From: Amoebophrya sp. A120 | Taxonomy: Eukaryota; Sar; Dinophyceae; Syndiniales; Amoebophryaceae | Reading direction: 5' to 3' | Assembly: GCA_905178155.1 (NCBI GenBank) | Contig: CAJINV010000035.1 | Span: 72,982-115,660 of the forward strand | DNA length: 42,679 nt | Shown: positions 21,086 through 32,054 of the stretch, one piece after another | Layout of the letters: every line of letters starts with the position of its first letter | Numbering within the stretch: the first letter of the stretch is position 1 | Notes under the pieces: generated by a model | What the model saw: the letters and a program-made list of their open reading frames with translations, nothing else | The model's database searches: none | What the model was told of the DNA's origin: nothing | Position numbers and translations under genes: made by a program

Positions 21086-24025
21086 TTTGCCTCTTCCATC
21101 GTGTGTGCCAGAAATTTGTCGACGCTTCACGTGCACGGTTCGGGTGAAGATGAATGTCACAGCGTCCCGCCAGCGCGCCGAGATGCGCCTGTGTTCAAGT
21201 TTTTTGTTGCAGATAGGTAATTTCTGCTTCATGTTCACCCCATGCCATACGATATGGGGTGAATATTCCAAGTAAAAACATGGATATTGCATCTCGTCTT
21301 ACGAACCGCATTTATACAAAAAAGTTTGAAATACCTGTGAGCTGCCACACCGGTGGTTGCTCTTCCGCAGCACTACACCCTGTACCACGAGGACGAGCAC
21401 GTGGTAAGTGGAGTTGTGGTCTTGGCCAGATGCACTATCTACTATAGTAGCGGGACGCAAAATACACAGTCCCGGTGGCACCCTCGTTACTCTTCCAAGT
21501 ACACCTTCGCGTCGGAAATACTTGGTTGCAGCTGACCTAGAAAGAGGACGTGATCTCCAAAGAACCAAAGTTGTAAGCCACGACTTGGAGATGATGGGTC
21601 CAGTGTTCTCAGTCACGCCGGCTTCTCGAATCGGAGAACCTGGTCGAAATCCAAAGCTCGTACTTCCGAATCAGCAAGACAAATCCACGCTGACGTAGTC
21701 GCAACCGCACGAGATCCCTTCGTCAGCTTCTCGAATCCGCATCAGCATGACAAATTGCCGTCAGCTTCTCGTCGAATCCGGAGCTAAATTATTTGATATC
21801 ATCGTGTACTAGCCCAGACTAAACAAGTCGGCGCTCCTACTAGTTGTAGTCAATCTGCGTCGCAAATGAATCCGGATCTTGTACTGCGTCCTCCTGGTGT
21901 GGCGTAGCGAAGAAGCAAGTGCTGACTGATACTAGAATGACAAACAACACTGCCACGTCGTCAGCAGGATACTGGAACGTCGACCTGCATCTCAAAGCCC
22001 GCCTGCAGGTCGTGCTTAGAGTAGGTCGTAGTTAGAGTCGAAACCTAAACCGTTGTTCTCCGTAAATTAATGCGGACTCTCCCGCTCTAAATGCACAGAA
22101 ACAGATGCTGGTGATGGTCGCCCACACCGCAAGCAAACTCCTGAACGAGAAGTTTCGGATCCTGAAACCGATTGTTCGAACGCGGGGACCTCCTTCTGCA
22201 ATGAATCCGGGATCAGGGAAGTTGTGGTTTCTTGCAGTGGTCCAACAGCACAGGGACATTTACTGCACAGCAAAATCTGTGTTGTAGTGGTAGCCAAAAC
22301 AGCTCTTCCTGTGAAGGAAAAGGACGTGGCCGTGATGCACAAGTGGTTGCTGAACCTCCACGGGGCCGTTTTGATGGCAGCTTCTGTAAAACTGCTTGAT
22401 GTGGTAAATAAACCAGGTTCACCTAGTACCCCCTGGTAGTGCGAGTCGGAATCACGCTGTTCAGCACGCTTTATTCTGATTTTATTTCTGGAAGTTGTAC
22501 GACGACGAGCTGTGGCACTACTGCACAATGTACAAACCCTCCGCCGTACTGCTCGGGACGCCGCCAGTAGCGTGCTTTTAACACAACTTCAAAAATTTCG
22601 GCTCATCCGGGACCGGATTCGCTCTTGCACTGCTGCTGCTCCCACCTAGAGAACAAACTCCTTCCTGGTTCTTGGACAAGTACGTTCCGGTAGTCTTCCA
22701 GCTGCACAATATATCAGGGAAGAGGTAGTTTTACAGCCTTGTCTCCCTTGGCACTCGTAGTTGTAATTCAAGTTCAACTCAAGTAGCAGTGCCGTCCGCA
22801 CGTTGAGGACAAGCTTCCTGGTTTTGTCCGTTCTGCTCGTTATTCTTCGTTCCAATATCAATGGACGCAGGTAGGAGCAAGACTCGACTCCGCTGGACCA
22901 GGATGCGTTTGCCGCTGGTGTGTAACAGTAACTTCGAAGAAGAAGATCCTTGGCGTTATGAACCTCTCGGAAACGTCGACAAGCGAAGCCAATCGGCTAT
23001 TATTCAAAGATGGTTGCCTTTTTGATATTCACCCCGAGGTGCGCAACTTTATTTGAAGAGTGCGCGACGAGGAAGTGCACGTCAAACAACAGTTTTAGAG
23101 ACTGCAGCTTTGGCTTCCCTATCTTCTGTTTATTAGTGCTGTTTCGAGTATATCGAGCGATCGTCTTACTTGTTGTTTTTTTGTATTCTTATTCTTTTCG
23201 AAAAAAAAAAATCACAAGCTACAACTTTTTTTATTTCCACTTCAATGTTCACTTTTGTCGAGGTTCTGGTCGGTAGAGTGACAATCAGGTTATTGCGCAA
23301 AAAAACAGGATCATGACGAGACGAACTTGATGTGAGTTCTCTTCCCACGTCGAATGCCAGCTTGAATTTTTTCAGGATCGATCCCATCGAGACGAAAATA
23401 AAATTGGCAGCGAGCAACAAGACATAGATCTCGGCGACGAGCGACGAAGAGCAACAACAAATCGAAAGCGAGGCGAGCTCAGAAAGCGGCTCTCTGCTGC
23501 TAGCCCTGAACGCAAACAATTACAAGCCACAACACAATCTTTCATGGCGCCTGTGGTCCAATACGATCGAACAGGGCCTGAGCCGTCAACACCGCTCTCA
23601 AAGCATAACTAGTACAGGGAGTCTACGTCGACGTACTTCCCCTTACTTTGTTTTTTTGGTTTTTCCATTTTTCTACACGGGTACATCAAGAAGAAGGTTG
23701 GTTTTTGAAGAATTTGAGCCACCTGTCGACGTTGGCGTCGAAGTTGCAGCTAGAACTGATAAACCACTCGGATCTTGATTACAATATTGGGACTTGGAAA
23801 TCATCATCAGCTTTCGGGTTCGGCTTCAGATGCAGCTGAGGAGCAACAATATTCGAACATCAACTTTCAGAGGCTAACCTAAGACCGAAAGTCAACACCT
23901 TATTGCAGAGTAAAGTCAGCACAGGGCTGGCGAAGTAGTTTTATTGAAAATTATCCTTGTGAAATGGTGCGCGACACAGCTCAACGGTTGCAGGAGTTTG
24001 GCCTGTCGCTGCTTTCGCCGAGAAA
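21086..24025. other. Interval of about 2.9 kb without a supported gene
   Basis: AT/GT-rich sequence with scattered GTAGTTGTAG-like words. Minus-strand frames at 22067-22528 and 23166-23519 have Ser/Arg-rich translations without recognisable domains and no introner interruptions. It probably holds the kinase 5' region and the 3' flank of the next gene. Confidence 0.45.
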
Positions 24026-27000
24026 TCACGAAGAGGAGGATGAAGAAGAAGGAGCGGCGGGGTTGTTGTTCTGTTTCTCCTGCCGCTTGTGTTCCGCCCT
24101 TGCCTGCTGCAGGCTCTGCATGATGTAGGGCGACGGGTAGTCGATTATCAAATGCAAAAGTGTCTGGGTCTGGAAGGTTGAGGTTCTAAAGTTGTAATGC
24201 TGTCTCTGGATTCTGAAGAAATTTGTATTGCGTGACCAGCAAGAGAACTCCAGCCTGTGCTACGCGGAGAGGGCATTTCTCATGCGGCAGAGGCATCGCA
24301 AAGTCCTGTAAAAATCTGTGATGCTAGAGCATGCATCACAGACATCACGCGTCATTCAAAATATGCATGACAAGCCTGGCAATCTTCCAGACCCAGACAT
24401 TTTTGCGCTTGATATCGATAATTCGGACACCATTCAGCCAGGTGTTGCCCACGTCTTCGATCTTAGGCGGGTCTTTCAACGGAGTGATGCGATCCAGTTC
24501 GTAGGCCATGACGGGTTTGAAATTGCAAGTTTCCTATCAAATGGAAACATGTCTGGGTCTGGAAGGATGCAACGTTTGTTATGCACATTTTGCATCATGA
24601 CTCCTGATGTCTGTGATGCATGCCCCAGCATCACAGACTTTGTGAGGATTTCCTGATGCCCATACCGCATGAGACATGCCGTCTTTCCATGGCAAAAGCA
24701 GGACCGCTTTTGCTCTTCATGAAATAAAGGCTTTGGTAGAATGCAGACGCAGAGTCACAAGCTGCATCCTTTCAGACCCACACATATTTTCATTCGATAT
24801 TTCCCAGGTGAGGGGCGGACGCGGCTCCCCGAGGTCCTCCGCTTTTACATTCGGGAGCCCTAGCCATTTGGCCACTGCTTTTGTGCCCCGGTCGGGGTTG
24901 GACTTGTAGCCGCGGCTGGTGATGTGGTCCAAGAGGTCCGCCTTCGTTTTCAAGTGGACCACCTTGGACAGCACGCCGACCGCGACAATCGCCTGGCTCC
25001 TGTTGTTATCAAATGCAAAAGTGTGTGGGTCTGGAAGATTGCAATTTGTCATGCTGTTTTTGGACTCTAAAAAAATTTGTATTTTTGCATGACCAGCAAT
25101 AGGGGTCCAATTTGTGCTATGCGGACAAGCGATTTCTCATGCGGAAGGCGGATCAGGAAGCCCTCTAAAAGTCTGTGATGCTCGGCCATGCATTACAGAC
25201 ATCATGGGTCATGAGAAATATGCATGACAAATCTCGCAATCTTCCAGACCCAGACATTTTTGCATTTGATAGTTGTGGCGGATCAGGAAGGGGATTATGG
25301 ATTGCAAAAATGTCTGGGTCTGGAAGATTGCCAGGTTTCTCATGCATGTTTTGCATGACCCAGAAGGTGTGGAATGTGGGCTCTAGCATCACAAGTTTTG
25401 AGAGGGCTACGCAATGCTAAGTCCGCATGAGAAATGCCGGCCTCTGGTAACCAAAGCTGAGGACTTTTGCTGGTAACGCAATACAGATTTTTGCATCGAT
25501 CAGATTTAGAGTGACACACTCGGACTCTTCCAGACCCAGACATGTTTGCAATGCATAGGGATGCCAGCGTCACAACCTTTCGGCGAGTGTTATGGCGGTC
25601 GCAAGCGTTACACCACTCGCTGCTACTTACACGAAGATGGCTTCACGTTGCCGTGCCGGTGTCCATATCAGAGGAGCTGCAACTACAACTGACCCATAAG
25701 TAGCCAAAGGCGGGAAGCCAAAGTAAAGCTTGTTCATCTTCATTCGCTTCTTGCATTACAAAAAATATGGAACAGGTCTTTGCGCTTCCATTTGGCGTGT
25801 CAAAAATTTGGCACCCGGGCCATCTCGGTCATGCAGAATTTGCCTGCGCCTCGCATGACAAAGCAGGCCGAAGTTATCTAGCAGCGAGCAGCGTAGCAGT
25901 GGCTTGCCAATGTCATACTTTCGCCCCTTTCCGATACTCGGCGGTCTTGACCTTTAAGACGAAATCGTCGCAGTGTTCCGCCTCTAAGCTCGCCACTCCG
26001 ACCCGGGGCTCCTCGTGCAGGAACAAGGGCTCAAACTTGGCCACCCGGCCGTGGAACCCGCCGTCTTTGGTTTCTTCCTCCCTCCAGCACTTCGCGAGCT
26101 GGTCCTGGAGTGCCTTACTGGCCTCGCCGACGGCGTCGCGCAGAGCACCGACTTGCGCGCTGCCCATGGTGGATTCCTTGACCGCGTCTTCCAATTCCCG
26201 GACCGAAGTGTCCAGCGCGAGCTTCAACGCCAACAGCTTCTTCTCTTCGTTGTTCCATCCGTGGTTGAATTTGCTCGCAATGGCACCGGCCGCCAGCTTG
26301 CACTGCCACTCGACGAAGGCCTGTAACGAACTTTGTCCACTGCAAATGTGTCTGGGTCTCCTGGAAGAATGCAAGATTTATTGTGGTTGTACACATTGAC
26401 ACTTTGCATGACCAATGATGACGGTATTTTTCTGCATGAGCATGAGCATGAGCATGACATAGCATCACAAATTTTGTTGAGAGGGCATCCACCTGAGGCC
26501 TATTCCGCACAAGAGATGCTCTCGCTGCGTACTTACCACAAACTGGACTCCTCTGTCTACTTGCCGGTCATGCAAAAATACAGATCATTCATTTTTTCGA
26601 ATCCAAAGACAGCATCACAAGTTGCATCCGTCCAGACCCAGATGACATCACATTTGCAAGAGATATACCGCCGTGCCCCGTTACGATAGACTGTCGCAGG
26701 TCTACCACCGTCATGTACGTCCCTGCGTGGTTCGGTTGCAGTCGGTATCAAGTACAAAAATGTCTGGCTCTGGAAAAGTGTAAACTTGTGATGCAGATTT
26801 TCCATCACCCGTGAGGTCTGGAGTGCGGGACTCAGCATGACACACTCTGCGAGGTGGTCTCTGCCATGCCTATCCTGCATGAGAAGCTCAAAAGTGAACA
26901 GGTTTTGGTAATCATGCAATACAGATTCTTACATGATTCAGATCTACCACGACAAGTTGCCACCTTCCAGACCCAGACATTTTTGCATTTGATAGTCGGA

Positions 27001-28429
27001 AAAGGTTGTGCTTCGTGGAGATTTCTCGCTCCCGCTTCTTGAGGTAGGCGTAGATTTGTTTCTTGTCATCCATGCCCTGGGTGATCGGCTCCTTTCCGCC
27101 GGGCTTCTTCGCCTGGATGACGCCTTTTTCGAGCCACGGAGCACGCTTGTTCCCGATGAACAGCTCCCACTCCTGCGCCCACGTGGTGATTTCTTTGTTC
27201 ATTTCGTTCATGGCGAGTCTCGCACTGGGGCCCCCGCCATCGGGGAGGCGGGGGAAGTATCCACTGCAAATACGTCCGGGTCGTGCTCTGAAATGTTACA
27301 AAATCTGTCATGCAGGTTTTGCATAGCGCAGAAGGTCTGGAATGCGAACTGTAGCATCACAATTTTCAAGAAGTAAGTAGGCGTCCCAGTGCGTAATATT
27401 TATAATTCCATTCTGCAAAGAAAAAAGACCATCTTCGGGTGCCCAAGAAAAGTGCATGTCTTTATTTGCTTGTGCAACACAGATTTTTGTATCGTCCAGA
27501 CCTAGCGTGACAGATTCAGATCCTTCCAGACGAGGACCCAGACATATTTGCAATGCATAGAAATTTGGAATTTGCGATCTGATCCTCCGCGTCTTTCTTT
27601 TTCTCTTCCGCCTCCTTCCTGTCCTTCGCAACCGTGATCTTGCTCAAATCGACATTGATACGTGGTTGGAGATTCATGCTCTCCATGAACTCGCTGGCCA
27701 TGAAGGGGCCCTCCTCGAGCCACACCTCCTTCTGATTATCGGTGGGATTTTTCTCATTTTTCTTGGCCGGATCTTGGTCCTGCATCTGGACGTCCTCATC
27801 TTCACCGCTAGAGGGGGGCTCGGGGGCGAATTGCACTGATTCTTGTTCGAAGGTGTACGATGACGCGAACGCAGGTTTGGAAAAATTGATCTCCATCGCG
27901 GCTAGCTTATTGGTCTTGTTTTCCAGAAAACTGTATGCCTTGCAAAAGTATCGTGTACTAGTATCAATTGCATGACAAATTGATTTAGCATTACAACAAA
28001 TTGAATTTGTAATGCGGATCTGCTTTTAGGAGAAGGAATGCATAATAAATGCAATGAGTACGAGCACGATGCTTTTGCACTGCATAAACTGCGGAAGTCT
28101 TTCGCCGCATCCATCTTCATCTTCATGCCGTGGTACTCGCGGATGTAGTATGCATTGCAAATATGTTGTGTGGGTCTGGAAATTCGGAACTTGTAATGCG
28201 GGCCCGACATTTCTGTGAGGTCTGTATGGCAGGACTGAAAAAAGTCGTAGCCTCTTTTGTTGTACAAAAACGCAGCTTCTCATGCGGAGTGCGTATGAGA
28301 AAGCGTTCTGCCAACTTGTCATGCTTTCCGGCATAACAAGGTGCTTCTGCTTTCATCATGCACATTTTCGCATTACAACTTTCCAGACCCAGACATATTT
28401 GCATTTGATAAGTAGTCTTCCGTGGTCAT
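24026..28429 (-). CDS. Protein of unknown function, 594 residues, 12 exons
   Basis: I do not recognise the family. Exons: 28412-28429, 28092-28144, 27561-27933, 27000-27259, 26661-26745, 25919-26329, 25633-25749, 25562-25576, 25272-25301, 24801-25001, 24415-24521, 24026-24140; they sum to 1785 nt, an exact reading frame ending in TGA. The start ATG (MTTEDY) is the only in-frame Met after an upstream stop. Visible features: acidic stretch after GEDEDVQMQDQD, a Lys/Glu-rich segment, a Trp/Lys-rich middle (TTWAQEWELFIGNKRAPW), an alpha-helical segment (NEEKKLLALKLALDTSV), a mildly hydrophobic stretch (IFVVTLASIIPFLIRHN) that is created by joining two tiny exons, then a Gln/Asn/Ser-rich tail. Almost every junction is an introner. 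The N-terminus and the two smallest exons are the least certain parts. Confidence 0.7.
24141..24414 (-). mobile_element. Introner, family A
   Basis: TIR ends ATCAAATGCAAAAGTGTCTG and CAGACATTTTTGCGCTTGAT; TSD TCGAT (24141-24145, matched at 24415-24419). Joins NGVRIID to YPSPYIMQ in frame. Inner boxes GTGATGC and GCATCACA are present. Confidence 0.85.
24522..24800 (-). mobile_element. Introner, family A
   Basis: TIR ends TATCAAATGGAAACATGTCT and CAGACCCACACATATTTTCA. Joins PPLTWE to (F/I)KPVMAYELD, with the border uncertain by a few bases. Has inner GCATCACAG and AGTCACAAGC boxes. Confidence 0.8.
25002..25271 (-). mobile_element. Introner, family A
   Basis: TIR ends TATCAAATGCAAAAGTGTGT and CAGACATTTTTGCATTTGAT; TSD GTTGT (25002-25006 and 25272-25276). 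Joins FLIRHN to RSQAIVAV in frame. Confidence 0.87.
25302..25561 (-). mobile_element. Introner, family A
   Basis: TIR ends TTGCAAAAATGTCTGGGTCT and AGACCCAGACATGTTTGCAA. Only 30 bp of exon separates it from the neighbouring introner at 25002-25271. Removal joins VVTLA to SIIPFLIRHN. Confidence 0.8.
25577..25632 (-). other. Short GT-AG intron, 56 bp
   Basis: Minus strand: exon ...GCC ATC TTC, then GTGTAAGTAGCAGC ... CGCCGAAAG, then GTTGTGACG. Strong donor-like sequence. It is needed to keep frame between RQREAIF and VVTLA and leaves a 15-nt exon downstream. Confidence 0.55.
25750..25918 (-). other. GT-AG intron, 169 bp
   Basis: Minus strand: GCG AAA, then GTATGACATTGG ... TTGTAATGCAAG, then AAGCGAATGAAG; joins AEYRKGAK to KRMKMNKLYFGF. 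Contains CATGAC and GTCATGC boxes, so it may be a worn introner, but clear TIRs are not visible. Confidence 0.7.
26330..26660 (-). mobile_element. Introner, family A
   Basis: Ends ACTGCAAATGTGTCTGGGTC (from 26339) and CCGTCCAGACCCAGATGACA followed by TCACATTTGCA. Contains four tandem GAGCAT hexamers near 26438-26458. Joins VTGHGGIS to SLQAFVEWQCK; exact edge uncertain by a few bases. Confidence 0.75.
26746..26999 (-). mobile_element. Introner, family A, with a perfect 6-bp TSD
   Basis: TIR-type ends TACAAAAATGTCTGGCTCTG and AGACCCAGACATTTTTGCAT. TSD AGTCGG at 26740-26745 and 26994-26999. Removal keeps frame: KHNLFR to LQPNHAGTYM. None of the seven possible borders within the TSD gives GT-AG. 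Confidence 0.88.
27260..27560 (-). mobile_element. Introner, family A
   Basis: Ends ACTGCAAATACGTCCGGGTC and CGAGGACCCAGACATATTTG followed by CAATGCATAG. Joins AEDQIANSKF to YFPRLPDGGG in frame. Contains GTCATGC and GCATCACAATT boxes. Confidence 0.75.
27934..28091 (-). mobile_element. Introner, family B, with a perfect 6-bp TSD
   Basis: TIR ends TTGCAAAAGTATCGTGTACT and GTACGAGCACGATGCTTTTG, different from family A. TSD AAACTG at 27928-27933 and 28086-28091. Joins KDFR to SFLENKTNK. Border choices give GT-CA or TT-AG but never both GT and AG. Confidence 0.85.
28145..28411 (-). mobile_element. Introner, family A, just after the start exon
   Basis: Ends TGCATTGCAAATATGTTGTG and CAGACATATTTGCATTTGAT; TSD GTAGT (28145-28149 and 28412-28416). 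Joins MTTEDY to IREYHGMKMK. The first exon is only 18 nt. Confidence 0.8.
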
Positions 28430-28823
28430 GCTTCCCGGCTCGGGGGCGGCGTCCGCTTCGACCTGGGCAGGAGTTGTATGGCCTTCTCAAACGTTTACTA
28501 CAGTGAATGCTGTTTTTCATAAGTTTGATGCTAATAAACCGACATAATCATGACACTGTGATGCAAGAATAGCAAAAATTGTGAAAGGGGCGAGAAGCGA
28601 GTTTGCGTGTCTTGCACTGCAGATCTGAAAAGCATTTTAATTTTTTCAATGGTAATATCTACTGCGTGGAAAACTTGTCATGCGAACAAGTACTAGCTTG
28701 TGCTTGATCTTCGTTTGGAAGGGCAGAGCAATTTCACGGAACAAATGATGTAAACAGCGTATATCACTGTCACGTTGGAGAATTCCATAAGCTGCAGAAG
28801 CATGCTCGGGTTTCAGGACCACG
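28430..28823. other. Intergenic interval
   Basis: Between the start of the 594-residue gene and the stop of the next gene upstream on the minus strand. Nothing coding seen. The start-proximal promoter should lie here, but no recognisable element is visible. Confidence 0.5.
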
Positions 28824-30413
28824 TCACGTCCGTTTCCTTCTCCGCCTCCCTGCAGTTTGCGCTTCTTGCTCCGTTATGCATTGCAAATATGTGGTCCTCT
28901 GGGTGTGGAAAGAACCAAACTTTTCTCATGCGCATTTCACAACACACACGAATCTCTCTACTTGCATAAGCAGCAAAAGTTGTCCAATTTCTGTCACCGA
29001 ATTATATGGGGGATTTGTCATGCGCACGCGGCATTGCAGAACCTCTACCTCCCCCACGAGACCTATGATCATGCTAGGACTTAAATGCCCGACCTTGTGA
29101 ATCATGCAAAAACACCAGCATGACAAAAATTTGCAGTCTGGAGCCAGAGACATATTTGCATTGGATATGCGTCCCGTGTCCTCCCCGCCTCCATCGCCCT
29201 CCGCCGCAAATTTTATGGAAGTGGTCCCAGCTGTGTCAATCTCAATTGTGATAAAGAAGAGCCGACGAGGTTTTGAACCAGAATACTTGAATTTCTAATG
29301 CGAAATAACAGTGTGCATGAATAGGCAAATGCTTGCTGCTGTCGACTCTAATTCATCCCAGCAGTTGAAATTCTCACCCCAGCAGTGACCATATTTTCAT
29401 CGTTGCTCTTCGCAGCATCGTCGCTCGCCGCCACCAACAGCGGCTCCGGCTGGTCATCGTCGTTCTCGCTTTTCGCGTCGCTGTCGCTCTTGCTCGAAGC
29501 GTCGTTTTTTTCGCCTTCTTTTTTTTCCTTCGTCTCCCCTTCCCAGGAGTACTCGGCCAGCCCGCCTTGCAGATTGATGACGTGGATGGTAGAAGAAGGT
29601 CCGCGAACTATTGTGAGGGAAAATATCCCTCGTTCCCCATACTGAAAAGAACGACTTGATTCATTTTTGTGTACACAAAAGTATAAGAAAAAATCAGCTC
29701 TGTCTTGCATCCATTAAACTCGGGGGCCATGATGTGGAGAGCACAACTCCACGCGTCAACAAGAAGAACCGGGTGAGTGATATACTCGCAAGCCCTTGAT
29801 GCAATGCAGAGCTGATCTGTCGTGTACAACGCATCAGAATCTTCAGAAAAAAAATCGTTTTCAATATGGGGAAAGCGCCGGGAAGTAGTTTTCAGCTCCG
29901 TATCACCGCCGAGGAGCTTGTTCAGAAAGGTCTGCACCTGTTGATTCGCTTTCCACTCGACCCACTGGCCGCCGCCGCCGGAGCGCTCGATAAAAGCCTT
30001 CGCGCCCAAAAACTTTCCACCCAAACCGTCGCTCCGCGCGACGTAAAGCTTTCCAGGAGTCGGCGGCAGCGTATCGCCTTTCTTGTGAAGCAGCGACATT
30101 GCGTGCGCGTTGTTTTCGTTGTCGTTGGAGTAGATCTGAACTGTTGGTTTGAATACTGCAGCTACCGGACTAGCTTGCAGCAAGTAGTTGTGTGATGCTT
30201 GAGCAGCGCGTTGTATAGCTTCCGATGATGTGGTTGATGTAGTAGATGCTCTTGCGGTAGATACTGCTGGTCGTTGATAGGAAGAAGTACTGGTCGAAGA
30301 AGATTTCTTGTTGTACACAGTGAATGCAGCTCCTTCCGGAGGATATAAACTACCTGGGAAAGAACGACTTTGCGTTTTTTCTCCACCTGGTTGTAGTAGT
30401 GATGATAAGCACG
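28824..30413 (-). CDS. Protein of unknown function with acidic middle and basic C-terminus; 5' end unresolved
   Basis: Exons 28824-28874, 29166-29294, 29378-29640 and 29826-about 30413 join in one frame (about 340 residues visible). The 5' exon is open back to a TGA near 30414 with no early ATG, so the true start may be in another exon or at AMSLLHKK. Visible: Ser/Thr-rich N-terminal segment, Gly-rich GKLYVARSDGLGGKF and RSGGGGQWVEW, a beta-like stretch GIFSLTIVRGPSSTIHVI, an acidic Lys/Glu/Asp/Ser run (29430-29540), a second beta-like stretch RRLFFITIEIDTAGTTSIKF, and a GRRRRKRT tail that resembles a nuclear localisation signal. I do not recognise a family. Confidence 0.6.
28875..29165 (-). 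mobile_element. Introner, diverged family A, with a perfect 5-bp TSD
   Basis: Ends TGCATTGCAAATATGTGGTC and GAGACATATTTGCATTGGAT; TSD TATGC (28875-28879 and 29166-29170). Joins GGGEDTGRI to TEQEAQTAGRRRRK. No border placement gives GT-AG. Confidence 0.82.
29295..29377 (-). other. GT-AG intron, 83 bp
   Basis: Minus strand: ACT GCT GGG, then GTGAGAATTTC ... TTTCGCATTAG, then AAATTCAAG. Splicing joins DENMVTAG to KFKYSGSKPRR and links two open frames into one gene. Confidence 0.7.
29641..29825 (-). mobile_element. Introner-like intron with short TIRs
   Basis: Inverted ends around TTTTTGTGTACACAAAA (29664-29680) and TGTCGTGTACAACGC (29818-29832). Minus-strand 3' end is CGTTCTTTTCAGT. Joins FFSEDSDAL to YGERGIFSLTIV in frame. 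Confidence 0.6.
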
Positions 30414-32054
30414 ACGTTCACGCGTTTTCTTGTTTGCTCAACACTTTATTATTAGCACTTTAGTAGAAGTAGAAGCTGAAGCTTAGTTGTAGTATCCTTT
30501 TTTACAAAAAAAAAGGCAGCTTTATTTCCTTTCCCTACATGTAGTTTTTCAAAAGGTTCGAGCGTTCTCGTCTCGTCATTCTCCTCGGACGGAGAAAATG
30601 ACAGAAAAACAGTTGGTTTATTTTACGACGCCAGCGTTGCAACAGATAGAAAAAGTTTCTCAAAATAAATCCTCGCCGAGGATCGATCCCAAAATCGTTG
30701 ATTACATCGAAGTTGATCCCAACAGACAGCACAATCGAAGATCCAAAAGTGCTCATCGAAGATCGCAAAACTCATCACCTCTTCGAAAAAATAGGGCAAT
30801 TCCCGACGGCGAAAACGAACCCCGATGTTGACCACGAATTCGCCGGCGCAAATAACGAGCAGCTTTTCTCTGTCGCAGTTCTTGGAACACGAACTTATTC
30901 ATCTACGAGCCGAGCAGTCACAGCTTCAAGAGGGCAAAAGAAAAGAATTTTTTCGTAGAGTGTACAAGTTTTTTCGTTTATCAGTCAGTACTTGTCTCCA
31001 AATCTGTACAGTGTTACAAAGCTTGGTGATATGTTGCATGTTGGACTCTTGAAAAAATCGGTAACGGTAGTGTAAACATCAACCAGCAGGTCGCTGAGTT
31101 GTAGTCTACACCTGCAAATATGACAGGAAAATGAATCGAATTGTTTCGACGTAGTAAATATGACATTTTCTATCATGCTTTGTGCGTCAGCAACACAAAG
31201 AATTTGGGTAATATCCATGAAGTCGTTAAATTTTGTCTGTGCAAGAAGGAGGGAATGTGAACTGCTCATACTGATGCCCTTCCTCTTCTGGACGCGGACT
31301 ATCAATTATGTTGACAAAGAGCTGATTTGAGTACGTAGTTGTACTTGCATTTGTTATATAGGTTTGAAATCGAAACTGTATTGATCGTCTGAGAAAGAAA
31401 AATGTAAAAATCAGTCAAACTACAAAGATGAGTGCTTATTACGTGCATTGCACGAAAGGGTAGAGCGAAACTTGAAATAGTAGATGTTTGAGCTTCCGAT
31501 TCAGTCGAAATTGCGCTACAGAATAAAGACGAGTTGGATATGGATATTATTTTTTATTTTTACATCTAGAAGTGCAACGTATTATTTCCATGTGTTCTTG
31601 AGTACTCTGGCCACACTGCACAGGGCGATGTGAAAGCTAAGTTACTTCGAAACGACAAAAACGGATGCTCTACTTTTCGTGCAACTGTTGCACGGGTTTG
31701 GTCAAAATTGGAATGAAGTAAAAATGATTGTAAAAGTTGCGCTCCCCACGGCTACTTCTCGGCCAAAGCCAATCACCCCTGCTGCATCCGCGGAAATATC
31801 ACAGAGTAGTCGCTTATGAAAGTGCGCAACTCCCCATCCCCTCACTTGTCATGCAAAATCCCAAGTCTACCTTTTGCCTCTTAGCACTTTTTGCATGACA
31901 GCTTCCGAAAGCCAAAACAGCACTACAATCCTCTAGGAATTTGTCATGCAAAAGCTGCATCTTGGCCAGCGCTTGTCCTTGTGTTGCTGTTCATGCAATA
32001 CAAATGAGGGAAAGGGGGAAAAATGCTCTTTCATATCGCTGACACGAGTCTCAT
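30414..32054. other. Interval without a supported gene
   Basis: A plus-strand open frame at 30598-30831 and a minus-strand one at 30985-31305 have no recognisable content. At 31847-31858 and 31889-31900 TGTCATGCAAAA is repeated inverted, a hairpin made of the introner box. The block 31723-31762, downstream of the 1289-residue gene, matches 39068-39108 downstream of its paralogue. Confidence 0.5.
31723..31762. other. Conserved block downstream of the 1289-residue gene
   Basis: ATGAT, AAAAGTT, CGCTCCCC and CTTCTCG segments occur in the same order and spacing as at 39068-39108. Both copies lie downstream of the paralogous stop codons, at about 0.3 kb here and 0.07 kb there, so the block is probably 3' flank or untranslated region copied with the gene. 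Confidence 0.65.

Noticed and set aside
22067-22528. Minus-strand 153-codon frame as a gene
   Set aside because: No recognisable domain, Ser/Thr/Arg-rich translation typical of random frames, and no paralogue or intron structure in support.
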